Positions 6,552-15,799 of a stretch of 43,161 nucleotides of DNA are shown one piece after another. Numbering within the stretch: position 1 is the first letter of the stretch; every line of letters begins with the position of its first letter. Origin of the DNA: Bacteroidales bacterium (GTDB lineage Bacteria > Bacteroidota > Bacteroidia > Bacteroidales > ML635J-15); the NCBI GenBank assembly GCA_017551515.1, contig JAFZLK010000104.1:1-43161 (forward strand), read 5' to 3'. Under the pieces are notes generated by a model, which saw nothing but the letters and a program-made list of their open reading frames with translations, was not told the DNA's origin and ran no database searches. The translations under genes were made by a program, and so were the position numbers.

Positions 6552-8129
6552 TTATCGGATTTCGGGCATACCCTCGTATGAATCGCCTTCGATTATTGTA
6601 AACTTATACGCATTTTCCTCCACCTGACGGTCGAAAAACATTACAGCGTTAAGATGGTCAATCTCGTGCTGGAAAATATGTGCCGTATATTGCTGGTTTA
6701 TCTTCTCGACATGGAAAACACCGTCAACATCAAAATACGCAACCTTTACCCAAGTTGCACGATACGAAAAACTTCCTATCGACGGATAAGCACTGCCACT
6801 AGGAACCGACAGACATCCATCGCTACGACGTACAACCGAGTCGGAGTACTCTACAATCTGCGGATTGAAATAAAATTCCCACGGATGGCTAGCAAAAATT
6901 CCGCTACCTACTGTTTTGTCCATCCTCTGCAAACATACCACTTTGCGGTTTATGCCCACCTGCGGAGCCGCAATGCCCACACCTGTAGTCCTAGCTGCCT
7001 GATACATCCTGTTTGCAAGATAATTCCAAATTGTATCAGTAATATCTACATTTATTGATGGCGTGCGCAGTACAACTGAATCTGATTGCTCGAAAATGTT
7101 GAGAATTCGAAAATTGGAAGATTCAGAAGTGACAATGTCATATTCGTTGTCAGTAATGGGACGTGCTGGCGTATGTGCAAAAAGCAAATTAGCATCGGAA
7201 ACGCCACAACTGTTGTAAGCCCACACGTACATTATATATGTAGAGCTGGAGTCAAGCGGTTGGTTGTACTTTACCGATCTTTGCGTCCCGAGGTCAACGG
7301 CTGTAGAATAATCTGCAATAGTGTTGTACTTGTAGCCTTCGGCACCTTCCACGGCTTGCCATGTCCAACGGATAGAGTCCATATTGCAAACACTATCGTA
7401 TGCCACAATAAGGTCAGGACGAATATTATCTACATTTGTAAAATCAAAGATATATTCTGCACTCGCAGTCGGACTGTCAACCACTTCGCGTGAAATAACC
7501 TCGTGACAAGCTGTGGAATACATTGTAAACCGTAACTGGTCGCCCGTATGGAAAACAAATCGGCCCGATGAATACAGAGACTTGACGTAAATATTTTCTC
7601 CAGACCCCACACATTGAACCGAACAGTGAGAAGAAACCTCATCAGGATTGACAACCGAAACTGAAGCCTCATTTCCTCCGCACGACAATTTTACCACTGC
7701 ACTACGCGGACAACCAAAAATCTTAAAAACGTTGAATCCACTCTCTACCGAAAAATCTCCATTACAGCACAGATGCCCAGAAATGTCGAAAACGCAGACT
7801 TTTACATTTTTCTCTGGAACAAAAGTATTTACCGTAACAGACTTGTCGGAAGTATCGAAATGCCACGACTCGGCGCGAAGCGAATTGTCAATTGTTGTTT
7901 CTTCTTCAATCCCACTAAGCGCGACAACCTTTAATGTGCTGACTGGCGAATAAAGCATGGTGTCACAGTTTGATGACAAATTTTCAACATATATACTATC
8001 AGCTGATAGTTGAGAACCGCTCTGTTCCATTTCAAATTTGAACGTAAGCATTGCCCTTTGTGCAGACATAAATGCTGGCGACAAAACGAACATTGCAAAA
8101 AATAACATTTTCATTTTACACATAAGCAT
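6552..8129 (-). CDS. Exported multidomain protein with C-terminal peptide deformylase domain
   Basis: A 525-residue protein. A signal peptide ends near MSAQ (residue 24). Residues 25-230 are a beta-rich domain starting LTFKFEMEQSGSQLSADSIYVENL, like those opening many exported Bacteroidetes proteins. Residues 235-325 look like a fibronectin type III domain. Residues 360-515 are a peptide deformylase: GVGIAAPQ (383-390), DGCLS (437-441) in place of the usual EGCLS, and HEIDH (488-492). The metal ligands Cys439, His488 and His492 and the catalytic Glu489 are all present. Ordinary deformylases are cytoplasmic and about 180 residues long, so an exported copy cannot act on nascent chains. It could hydrolyse formylated peptides outside the cytoplasm or be a repurposed metallo-amidase. 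Confidence 0.85.
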   Translation of the reverse strand: MLMCKMKMLFFAMFVLSPAFMSAQRAMLTFKFEMEQSGSQLSADSIYVENLSSNCDTMLYSPVSTLKVVALSGIEEETTIDNSLRAESWHFDTSDKSVTVNTFVPEKNVKVCVFDISGHLCCNGDFSVESGFNVFKIFGCPRSAVVKLSCGGNEASVSVVNPDEVSSHCSVQCVGSGENIYVKSLYSSGRFVFHTGDQLRFTMYSTACHEVISREVVDSPTASAEYIFDFTNVDNIRPDLIVAYDSVCNMDSIRWTWQAVEGAEGYKYNTIADYSTAVDLGTQRSVKYNQPLDSSSTYIMYVWAYNSCGVSDANLLFAHTPARPITDNEYDIVTSESSNFRILNIFEQSDSVVLRTPSINVDITDTIWNYLANRMYQAARTTGVGIAAPQVGINRKVVCLQRMDKTVGSGIFASHPWEFYFNPQIVEYSDSVVRRSDGCLSVPSGSAYPSIGSFSYRATWVKVAYFDVDGVFHVEKINQQYTAHIFQHEIDHLNAVMFFDRQVEENAYKFTIIEGDSYEGMPEIR

Positions 8130-8142
8130 AAATTTTAGGAAA

Positions 8143-8172
8143 CAAAGGTAAGGAAAATGTTTGAAAGTTCAA
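8143..8172 (-). promoter_or_regulatory. Promoter of the deformylase-like/MORN operon
   Basis: Read on the minus strand, TTG (8172-8170), 19 bases, then TACCTTTG (8150-8143): a textbook Bacteroidetes -33/-7 promoter ending 13 bases before the start codon at 8129. Confidence 0.7.
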
Positions 8173-8228
8173 GAATTCAAATGTTCAAAAAAAATCGTTT
8201 TTCAAATCAAAATACACAAAAATAATCT

Positions 8229-8236
8229 TAACTTTG
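8229..8236 (+). promoter_or_regulatory. -7 promoter box for purL
   Basis: TAACTTTG matches TAnnTTTG and ends 31 bases before the purL ATG. A good -33 TTG is not evident. No purine riboswitch or PurR-type operator was recognised in the leader. Confidence 0.5.
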
Positions 8237-8267
8237 TGGCTTATTTGATAACAAAAAAACATATACC

Positions 8268-10499
8268 ATGTCGAAGGAAAACATAGAATTTTCGGATGCT
8301 AAAACATTAGGTCTCAACGAAGAAGAATTTGAAAAGATAAAACAACTGCTTGGCAGGACTCCGAACTACACCGAGCTGAGCATTTACTCTGTAATGTGGA
8401 GCGAACACGCATCGTACAAGAACTCCATCCGCTGGATTAAGACTTTGCCACGCAAAGGCGGTTGCTTGCTTACAGGTGCAGGTGAAGAAAACGCAGGTTT
8501 GGTCGATATAGGCAACGGACTTGCATGTGCTTTCAAGATTGAATCGCACAACCACCCATCAGCAGTAGAACCGTATCAGGGTGCAGCAACTGGTGTTGGC
8601 GGTATCAACCGCGACATCTTCACAATGGGCGCACGTCCAGTGGCACAACTTAACTCACTGCGTTTCGGAAACATCGAGAACGAACATACAAAATGGTTGC
8701 TTCGTCGCGTTGTGAAGGGAATCGGTGATTACGGAAATGCTTTTGGCGTGCCAGTACTTGGTGGCGAAGTCAATTTCGACGAATCGTACAACACCAACCC
8801 TCTTGTAAATGCAATGTCGGTAGGTATCATGGACAAGAACGACATGATTTCGGCAATTGCAAAAGGCAAGGGCAATCCAATATACATCGTTGGTTCTTCA
8901 ACTGGCAAGGACGGTATTCACGGTGCAACATTCGCATCAGCCGACCTCACCGAAGATTCCGCCGACGACATCCCATCGATTCAGGTTGGCGACCCGTTCC
9001 AGGAAAAACTTCTGCTCGAAGCTTCGTTGGAACTCGCTAAGACCGATGCAATAGTAGGTATGCAGGATATGGGTGCTGCTGGTATCATCTGCTCGACATC
9101 CGAAATGTCGGCAAAGGGCGAAAGCGGTATGAATATCGACCTTTCGCTTGTTCCGTTGCGCCAGAACAACATGGAAGCATGGGAAATCCTACTTTCGGAA
9201 TCGCAGGAACGTATGCTCGTCTGCATAAAGAAGGGCAAGGAACATATTGTTGAGGAAATTTTTGCAAAATGGGATCTCAACTGCGCAAAAATCGGTGAAG
9301 TTATTGACGAGGACAAGCTCATCTTCTCGTACAAGGGCGAAGTTGTTGCCGAAGTTCCTGCCGAAAGCCTTGTTCTCGGCGGAGGAGCACCAGTTTACGA
9401 ACGCGAATATGTTGAGCCGGAATTCATGAAAGAATACAAGCATTTCGACATAAATTCAATTCCAGAAGAAGATGTTGACTTGCACGATGTTGCAACTTTC
9501 TTGACTGGACATCCAAACATCGCTTCGAAGCGCTGGGTTTACGAGCAGTACGACTCAATGGTCCGTACCGTCAACATGACCACCAACAAGCCATCGGATG
9601 CAGGTATGGTAAATGTAAAGGGTACCAACACTGCACTTGCTCTCACAACCGACTGCAACAGCCGTTATGTAAAGGCTGACCCGGAAAAGGGTACCGCAAT
9701 CGCAGTTGCCGAAGCTGCACGCAACATTGCTTGTACAGGTGCGAAACCAGTGGCAATCACCGACTGCATGAACTTTGGTTCACCTTATAATCCGCAGGCA
9801 TATTGGCAGTTTGTAATGTCTATAAAAGGTATGGGCGAAGCTTGCCGTGCTTTCGACACTCCTGTTACTGGTGGTAATGTCTCGTTCTACAACCAGACTA
9901 CTATCGCAGGAAAGACCGAACCAGTTGATCCGACTCCAGTAATCGGTATGCTTGGAATTCTTTCCGACAAGGCCAACCATGTTCCGCTGTGCTTCGACCG
10001 CAAGGGCGATGTAATATATCTGATTGGTGAAAGTTCCGACGACATCAACTGCTCCGAATACCTATATTCATATCATAGAGTAAAGAAGTCGCCTGCACCA
10101 AAATTCAACCTCGATTTTGAAGTAAAATTGTCAAAATTGTTGCAGGTTCTTGCCGCAAAGAAACTTGTAAAATCGATGCACGATGTTTCTGATGGCGGTT
10201 TGTACATCACTTTGCTCGAATCTGCAATGCCCAAGAATCTCGGATTTGACATCACCACAGCGAGCGAGTTCCGCACCGATGCCTTCCTATTCGGAGAATC
10301 GCAGGGACGTGTTGTGGTTTCGATGAACGAAGATCAGGAAGATGAGTTCGTAGATTTTATGATGAAGGAAAAGATTCCGTTCTCGCTGCTCGGCCACGTT
10401 ACCAAGGGTGAACTTAGAATTGATGACGAATCATTCGGATTCATAAAGGATGCAAAGGAACTGTACGACAATGCCATTGGCAAGATAATGGAAAAATAA
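8268..10499 (+). CDS. purL: Phosphoribosylformylglycinamidine synthase subunit PurL
   Basis: The 743-residue short-form PurL, the ATP-dependent synthetase subunit that converts FGAR to FGAM in step 4 of purine synthesis and needs PurQ and PurS as partners. Signature motifs are SEHASYKNS (45-53, catalytic His) and [21 protein letters not shown] around 92-112, then GAxPVA, GGEVNF, DMGAAG (near 267) and the second-half [19 protein letters not shown] and GESQGR. The length agrees with the Bacillus-type subunit and not with the roughly 1230-residue fused enzyme that many Bacteroidetes also have. purS and purQ are not in the window. The DUF748 gene starts 15 bases downstream and may be read from the same transcript. 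Confidence 0.96.
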   Translation: MSKENIEFSDAKTLGLNEEEFEKIKQLLGRTPNYTELSIYSVMWSEHASYKNSIRWIKTLPRKGGCLLTGAGEENAGLVDIGNGLACAFKIESHNHPSAVEPYQGAATGVGGINRDIFTMGARPVAQLNSLRFGNIENEHTKWLLRRVVKGIGDYGNAFGVPVLGGEVNFDESYNTNPLVNAMSVGIMDKNDMISAIAKGKGNPIYIVGSSTGKDGIHGATFASADLTEDSADDIPSIQVGDPFQEKLLLEASLELAKTDAIVGMQDMGAAGIICSTSEMSAKGESGMNIDLSLVPLRQNNMEAWEILLSESQERMLVCIKKGKEHIVEEIFAKWDLNCAKIGEVIDEDKLIFSYKGEVVAEVPAESLVLGGGAPVYEREYVEPEFMKEYKHFDINSIPEEDVDLHDVATFLTGHPNIASKRWVYEQYDSMVRTVNMTTNKPSDAGMVNVKGTNTALALTTDCNSRYVKADPEKGTAIAVAEAARNIACTGAKPVAITDCMNFGSPYNPQAYWQFVMSIKGMGEACRAFDTPVTGGNVSFYNQTTIAGKTEPVDPTPVIGMLGILSDKANHVPLCFDRKGDVIYLIGESSDDINCSEYLYSYHRVKKSPAPKFNLDFEVKLSKLLQVLAAKKLVKSMHDVSDGGLYITLLESAMPKNLGFDITTASEFRTDAFLFGESQGRVVVSMNEDQEDEFVDFMMKEKIPFSLLGHVTKGELRIDDESFGFIKDAKELYDNAIGKIMEK

Positions 10500-10514
10500 T
10501 TAATTGATAATACA

Positions 10515-12746
10515 ATGAAACCAGGTGTAAAAAAAGCCATAAAGATTCCGTGCATAATAATAGGGGTAATCCTTATTCTGCTCATTATCATAAATTTTGC
10601 AGCAGGGCCTATTGCTAAAAGTTATGTCAACAACCACTGTAAAGAGCTTTGCGGACGTACGGTGACTGTCGAGAAGATAACGACCAACCTATTTGTCGGC
10701 AAGGTGAAAATCATGGGATTAAAGATGCTAGAATTGGACGACATGGAAGAGTTCTGTTCGTTTGACACTCTTGTTGTGAAGATAAATCCGTTCAAGTTGA
10801 TTAGCAATGAGGTGAAACTCAACGAAATCACGCTTATCAATCCGAAGGCTACAATAATTCAGGACGGCGACGCGTTCAACTTCGACAGTCTGATTGACTT
10901 TTATGCATCGGACGAAGAGGAACCCGAAGAAGAAGAGGACAGCACCAACTGGATTATCAACCTTAACAACATCACTCTTAAAGGCGGAGAAGTTGATTAT
11001 CGCGACATTGCAATTGGAAGCCAGTTTGGAATGGGCAACCTGCAACTCGAAATCCCCCACATCTACTTCAGTGGCGAGGATACTGATGTTGGTATTAACC
11101 TCGACTTTGCCGAAGGTGGAAAACTTGGACTTAAGGTTGCTTACGGAATGGAAAACGGCAAGTACGACCTCGACATAAACCTTGAGGACTTTTCGCTGGC
11201 ACCTGTATTGCCTTACCTCAAAGAAAGCATGAAGGTTTCGGAATTCGACGGCAAACTTACAACAGACATTTCCGTCAAAGGCTCTACCGAGCATATTATG
11301 AACATTATTGCTAGCGGTGATGTCGAAATCAATGACATTGTAATGAAAGACATGGAGGAAAACGATGTCATCACAGCCGACAAGATAAAAGTTGGAATTG
11401 ACAAGATTGATACAGAGAAGAGTTTGTTTGCTTTCAACGAAATAAGCATCAGCGGAGTAAGAACAGAGTATGTAATTTACGATTCGCTTCACAACAACCT
11501 TGATGATTTGTTTATTGAAGATTCAGCAGATGAAGAAGAGGACAAGTCTGAGTCTAGTGGAGACATGAACCTGACAATCAAAAAGTTCACATTAAACAAC
11601 TCCGAAATTATTTATACCGACAACTCTCTGCTCGAAAAGTTTGTACTTCCTATAACAAACATTAATGTTGATATGGACAACCTTAATCTGATATCGCAGT
11701 TTACCGCAAGACTGAAGGCACAGGTAGGAGACAAAGGCGAACTGAAAGGCTCATTCGACGGCTCTCTTTCCAATTTCTCTAACATGAAACTCAACATTTT
11801 CCTGAAGAACATAAAGTTGAAAGACATGTCACCCTACTGCGTACACTATACGGCATACCCAATCAGCGACGGTATTCTTTCGTTGTCGAGCATAAGCACA
11901 ATCACTAACAATTACCTCAACAGTTCCAACGAACTAAATATTCTCAACTGCACGATTGAAAAAAAGCGCAAGGATGTTAAGGCTGAGTACGGCAATATTC
12001 CGTTGAAGGCTGGTCTGTACATTTTATCCGACAGGAACAAGAAGATTTCAATCGACCTGCCTGTCACTGGCAATATTGATGACCCATCTTTTAAGTTGGG
12101 CAAACTTATCTGGAAGACTTTCTGCAACCTCATGGTGAAGATTGCTACAAGTCCGTTCGATGCATTCAAGAAGGAAGGAGGCGAGGACAATTTCCGCGAC
12201 ATGTACATGGACATTACCGACCGCAGTTTAACAGTTGAGAACTATCAGCAGCTCAACAAGTTGTCGGAAGAGCTGAAAGACATACTTGCTAGCAAGCCAG
12301 ATGTAAAAATGTCGATAACCCAGTCGTTGGACAGGACCACCAACTTGAACCAGATTGCTCTTTTCCGTCTGAAAATGGACTATTTCCTTGAAACCAACAA
12401 CAAGACTCGTGAAGAACTTACTGTCGAGGAATACAAGGCAATCCAGGCAATAAGGGATAAGGATCCGAAGTTGATTGATTACGCAAAGGAAAAAGCCAAT
12501 GTCAGAAACACTACCGAGGCCGCAATGAAGTTGTATTCGGGTTCAGAAATCGAGGGCATGTACAAGATGATGAACAGCATGAGAGAAAGGAACTTGAGAG
12601 AATACTTTGTTGGACAAGGCATTCCTGCTGACAAACTTTCATTCCTCCCCATCGACGAAGCCAGCCTCGACAAGAGCCGAATCACAATCAAGTTCGGCAT
12701 GGATTTACCCGACAATGTTGACGACATTGAATTGGACGAAGAATAG
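10515..12746 (+). CDS. AsmA-like DUF748-type envelope protein
   Basis: A 743-residue protein with one N-terminal transmembrane segment (about 9-31), followed by a long beta-strand-rich region of AsmA/DUF748 type. Typical segments are SYVNNHCKELCGRTVTVEKI (36-55), then VNPF/INPFKLISNEVKLNEI and repeated N-x-x-L-x-G-G-E/K patterns. An acidic patch lies at about 133-143 (SDEEEPEEEEDS) and a second at about 335-345. The C-terminal 150 residues are helical and charged. AsmA-like proteins span or line the periplasm and are linked to lipid transport and outer-membrane homeostasis. Whether this one does so is inference. It follows purL by 15 bases, probably only by read-through, and a clear terminator follows it. 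Confidence 0.7.
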   Translation: MKPGVKKAIKIPCIIIGVILILLIIINFAAGPIAKSYVNNHCKELCGRTVTVEKITTNLFVGKVKIMGLKMLELDDMEEFCSFDTLVVKINPFKLISNEVKLNEITLINPKATIIQDGDAFNFDSLIDFYASDEEEPEEEEDSTNWIINLNNITLKGGEVDYRDIAIGSQFGMGNLQLEIPHIYFSGEDTDVGINLDFAEGGKLGLKVAYGMENGKYDLDINLEDFSLAPVLPYLKESMKVSEFDGKLTTDISVKGSTEHIMNIIASGDVEINDIVMKDMEENDVITADKIKVGIDKIDTEKSLFAFNEISISGVRTEYVIYDSLHNNLDDLFIEDSADEEEDKSESSGDMNLTIKKFTLNNSEIIYTDNSLLEKFVLPITNINVDMDNLNLISQFTARLKAQVGDKGELKGSFDGSLSNFSNMKLNIFLKNIKLKDMSPYCVHYTAYPISDGILSLSSISTITNNYLNSSNELNILNCTIEKKRKDVKAEYGNIPLKAGLYILSDRNKKISIDLPVTGNIDDPSFKLGKLIWKTFCNLMVKIATSPFDAFKKEGGEDNFRDMYMDITDRSLTVENYQQLNKLSEELKDILASKPDVKMSITQSLDRTTNLNQIALFRLKMDYFLETNNKTREELTVEEYKAIQAIRDKDPKLIDYAKEKANVRNTTEAAMKLYSGSEIEGMYKMMNSMRERNLREYFVGQGIPADKLSFLPIDEASLDKSRITIKFGMDLPDNVDDIELDEE

Positions 12747-12763
12747 ATAGATTTGATAAAAAC

Positions 12764-12794
12764 AAAAAACGCATCGGAAACGGTGCGTTTTTTT
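12764..12794 (+). terminator. Rho-independent terminator after the DUF748 gene
   Basis: AAAAAACGCATCG, GAAA tetraloop, CGGTGCGTTTTTTT: a 13-bp stem with one G-T pair and a T tail, 17 bases after the stop codon. Confidence 0.9.
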
Positions 12795-12804
12795 GTCAGC
12801 TACG

Positions 12805-12858
12805 AAAAAAAAATCCTTGCACCCAATCAAATTTACCTTATGATAGAATGCAAGGATT
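12805..12858 (-). terminator. Terminator of the T9SS cargo gene
   Basis: On the minus strand AATCCTTGCA (12858-12849) pairs with TGCAAGGATT (12821-12812) across a 27-base loop and runs into a T tract. It lies 24 bases after the stop of the gene ending at 12882. Confidence 0.65.
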
Positions 12859-12881
12859 GCAATATTGATTACACTAGTAGT

Positions 12882-15788
12882 CTACTGTTTTATAAACTTT
12901 CTTTGTGATAATAATTTATTTCCATTGTAAAATCTTACCAAATACATACCGTTTGCAAGATTCTCAATATTGTAGGAAGCATTGTCGCTATTCAACTCAA
13001 CGTACGAAACAATTTGTCCTAAACTGGAAATTATTTCCATATGTGATATTGTTTCCGACGATGTAATGTTAAGCATATCAGTCACCGGATTCGGGAAAAT
13101 TGATATGTCTAAGCTTATGTTCTCCTCTATTCCGTTACCGCGGTTGAATTTTGCTATGTATGTAGCATCGCCTACAACCGTAATTTGACGTGGATTGTCG
13201 GTGTTGCCATCGTTCCACTGTGTGAAAACATATCTTGGCGATGGTATTGCCGTAATTGTAATTACACTTCCTTCCAGATAAATTCCACCTCCAGTTACAT
13301 GTCCAAATGCCTCATTTCCGCTAAGCACGGTAATAGTGTAGGTTGGAATTTCTTCGAACGACGCTATATATCTAAGGTCTTCTGTAACGGTGATAATACG
13401 CGGATTGTCGGTGTTGCCGTCATCCCACTGCTTGAACCTGTAGCCGTTTCTCGGGATTGCTCCGATTGTGATTATTGTGCCTTCTGCGTATATTCCCCCT
13501 CCTGTAACGTTTCCTTGTTCTTCATTAGCGCTTATTACGTCTATCGTGTATGTAGTAACCGATGTGATGTCTGCAAAATTAGCTATATACGTGGCATCGC
13601 CTGTGACAATAATAGTGCGCGGATTCTCAACATTGCCATCGTACCACGAAGTGAAAACATATCCGTTTGCGGGGATTGCCCTTATAGTCACCGAGCTTCC
13701 TTCCTGATATGTTCCACCGCCGACTGCACTGCCGTAAGAATCGTTTATGCTATATACTGTTATTGTGTATGTCGGAATCGGTTCGAAATTTGCAATGTAA
13801 GTAGCATCGCCTAAAACGATAATTGTACGCGGATTTTCAGCATTACCATCATCCCATGTTAAGAAGCGATAACCATCGTTGGGTGTTGCCGTAATTATTA
13901 CCTCACTTCCTACGAGATATGCACCCCCACCAGCCACCGAACCTTGGTTAAGATTTGCAGATACTACATTGATAGTATATGTGGTGGTAGCATCGGCAAA
14001 CAATGCTACATATGTAGCATCTCCGTTAACGAAAACAGTTCGTGGATTTTCTGTATTGCCATCGTTCCATCCTAAAAATATAGCATTAGCAACAGGTATT
14101 GCAAACAATTCAGCATAACTGCCATAATCATAACAACCTCCTCCTTGAACAGTTCCTAAATTCGGATTGTTAGACTCGACGGAGATCTCACTTCCATAAC
14201 ATACAGTGGAGAATATGCACCGTACCGAATAATTCTGCCTAACATTATTAATACTCCAGGAATACGAAAGTCCACTGCTACCGTAATTATAACTCACCTC
14301 GTTTATCCTGTCAACTTCGTTCACAAAAAGATGATCGAGATCGCTGCCATAGTTTGGAATAAAATTGTACGTAGCATAAAAACCTTCCTGTATATTATCA
14401 TAACTTCCGCATAAATCGTTGCTATAATATTCCTTGCTGACCTGTCCGGAACCATTTCCTGCGCATGTGAAATTAACCGAATATGTCTGGCTAGGATCAA
14501 AAACTGCTCTAATAGTATAATTCTGCCTAACATTTTCCAGTCTCCACGAATACGATACTCCGCTATAGCTATAATTTGGACTTAACTCATTTATACGGTC
14601 AACATCGTTTACAAACAAATGTCTGAGACTACTACCATTGCTTGGCAAGAAATTATACGTTGCATAATATCCTTCCTGTATATTGTCGGTACCTCCGCAC
14701 AAATCGTTGCTATAATATTCCTTGGTAACACGACCGGAACCATTTCCTGTACACTGAAAGTTGACGGAATAATATTGTGTTTGGTTGAACACTGCCCTTA
14801 TAGTATAATTTTCTCGTACATTGCTTATTGCCCACGAATGTGACATTCCCGAACCGGTCTCGTAGTAATCCAAATCGCTCATCACGTCAACATTGTTTAC
14901 ATACAGATGGCTCAAGCTGCTTCCTGAATTCGGAATAAAATTGTATGTAGCATAATAGCCTTCTTGAATGTTGTCGGTCTCACCACAAAGGTTTGTGTAA
15001 GATCCTTGCTTGCAAATAATTCCAGAGCCTGTTCCTGTACACAGTAAGTTTACCGAATATGATTGCGATTGGTTAAATACCGCCCTTACCGTATAGTTCT
15101 GCCGTATATTTTCCACCGACCATGAATATGACATACCGGAACCAGTATCATAGTAGTTCAATTCGTTGATCATATCAACATTGTTTACATAGAGATGGCT
15201 AAGGGAACTTCCGGAATAAGGCAGGAACGTGTAGGTTGCATAATAACCTTCCTGAAGGTTGTCGGAACCTCCGCAAAGACTTGTGTAAGAACCTTGCTTT
15301 CTAATAGTTCCAGAACCAGTTCCCGTACACTGGAAGTTGACAGAATAAGATTGCGATTGGTTGAACACAGCCCTGACAATATAGTTTTGATGTATATTGT
15401 TTACCGACCAAGAATAAGACATACCTGAACTTGTCTGATAGTAGCTCAAATCGTTAAGCATGTCAACACTATTTACATAAAGATGACTTAGTGAACACCC
15501 CGAATTCGGCAAAAACGTGTAGGTTGCATAATAACCTTCCTGAAGGTTGTCGGTTCCGTCGCAAAGATTTGTGTAAGAGCCCTGCTTGCGAATAACTCCA
15601 GAACCATTTCCTCCTGTACATTGGAAACTGATTGAATAATAGCTTCTCGTAGCGAAATTCGGGTTTCCTGCCATTTCACTTTCGTTATCACTACAGGTGC
15701 TAAATCCTGCGACACCTCGTTCATGCTGACTATATGAAGTCAACACGACAAATAGCATAAGTGTTAGTACTGATAAAAAACGCTTCAT
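12882..15788 (-). CDS. T9SS-secreted repeat protein (bacterial-repeat domains, sorting domain)
   Basis: A 968-residue protein with a signal peptide (1-20, ending SYS). Residues 51-531 are five tandem units of 96-97 residues with the core CTGxGSG, then DNIQEGYYATYNFIPNSG, then HLYVNNVD and ENYTIRAVF. Residues 532-882 are five units of 68-73 residues of the InlB/Listeria-Bacteroides repeat kind (GGGxYxxGS, then GYxFxxWxDGNxENPRxIxVxGDATYIAxF). Residues 883-968 are a type IX secretion sorting domain (FPNPVTDMLNI, then NGMYLVRFYNG and a final RKFIKQ). It is predicted to pass the outer membrane by the Por machinery and be surface-attached, perhaps as an adhesin. It starts 11 bases after an O-antigen ligase gene, a fitting partner because T9SS cargo is commonly anchored to LPS. 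The function of the repeats is unknown. Confidence 0.85.
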   Translation of the reverse strand: MKRFLSVLTLMLFVVLTSYSQHERGVAGFSTCSDNESEMAGNPNFATRSYYSISFQCTGGNGSGVIRKQGSYTNLCDGTDNLQEGYYATYTFLPNSGCSLSHLYVNSVDMLNDLSYYQTSSGMSYSWSVNNIHQNYIVRAVFNQSQSYSVNFQCTGTGSGTIRKQGSYTSLCGGSDNLQEGYYATYTFLPYSGSSLSHLYVNNVDMINELNYYDTGSGMSYSWSVENIRQNYTVRAVFNQSQSYSVNLLCTGTGSGIICKQGSYTNLCGETDNIQEGYYATYNFIPNSGSSLSHLYVNNVDVMSDLDYYETGSGMSHSWAISNVRENYTIRAVFNQTQYYSVNFQCTGNGSGRVTKEYYSNDLCGGTDNIQEGYYATYNFLPSNGSSLRHLFVNDVDRINELSPNYSYSGVSYSWRLENVRQNYTIRAVFDPSQTYSVNFTCAGNGSGQVSKEYYSNDLCGSYDNIQEGFYATYNFIPNYGSDLDHLFVNEVDRINEVSYNYGSSGLSYSWSINNVRQNYSVRCIFSTVCYGSEISVESNNPNLGTVQGGGCYDYGSYAELFAIPVANAIFLGWNDGNTENPRTVFVNGDATYVALFADATTTYTINVVSANLNQGSVAGGGAYLVGSEVIITATPNDGYRFLTWDDGNAENPRTIIVLGDATYIANFEPIPTYTITVYSINDSYGSAVGGGTYQEGSSVTIRAIPANGYVFTSWYDGNVENPRTIIVTGDATYIANFADITSVTTYTIDVISANEEQGNVTGGGIYAEGTIITIGAIPRNGYRFKQWDDGNTDNPRIITVTEDLRYIASFEEIPTYTITVLSGNEAFGHVTGGGIYLEGSVITITAIPSPRYVFTQWNDGNTDNPRQITVVGDATYIAKFNRGNGIEENISLDISIFPNPVTDMLNITSSETISHMEIISSLGQIVSYVELNSDNASYNIENLANGMYLVRFYNGNKLLSQRKFIKQ
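14196..15638 (-). repeat. Five in-frame tandem repeats of about 290 bp
   Basis: This is the DNA coding for the five N-terminal 96-97 residue units of the secreted protein. The units are recognisably similar at DNA level, for instance the recurring blocks for SHLYVNNVD and QEGYYATY. The first three are closest to each other, and units 4 and 5 share the variant KEYYSNDLCG. This indicates stepwise internal duplication and makes the region prone to copy-number change and assembly error. Confidence 0.75.
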
Positions 15789-15799
15789 ATTAATTTGTT

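Noticed and set aside
8268..12746. Equal length (743 residues) of PurL and the DUF748 protein as a sign of duplication
   Set aside because: The sequences are unrelated; the equal length is coincidence.
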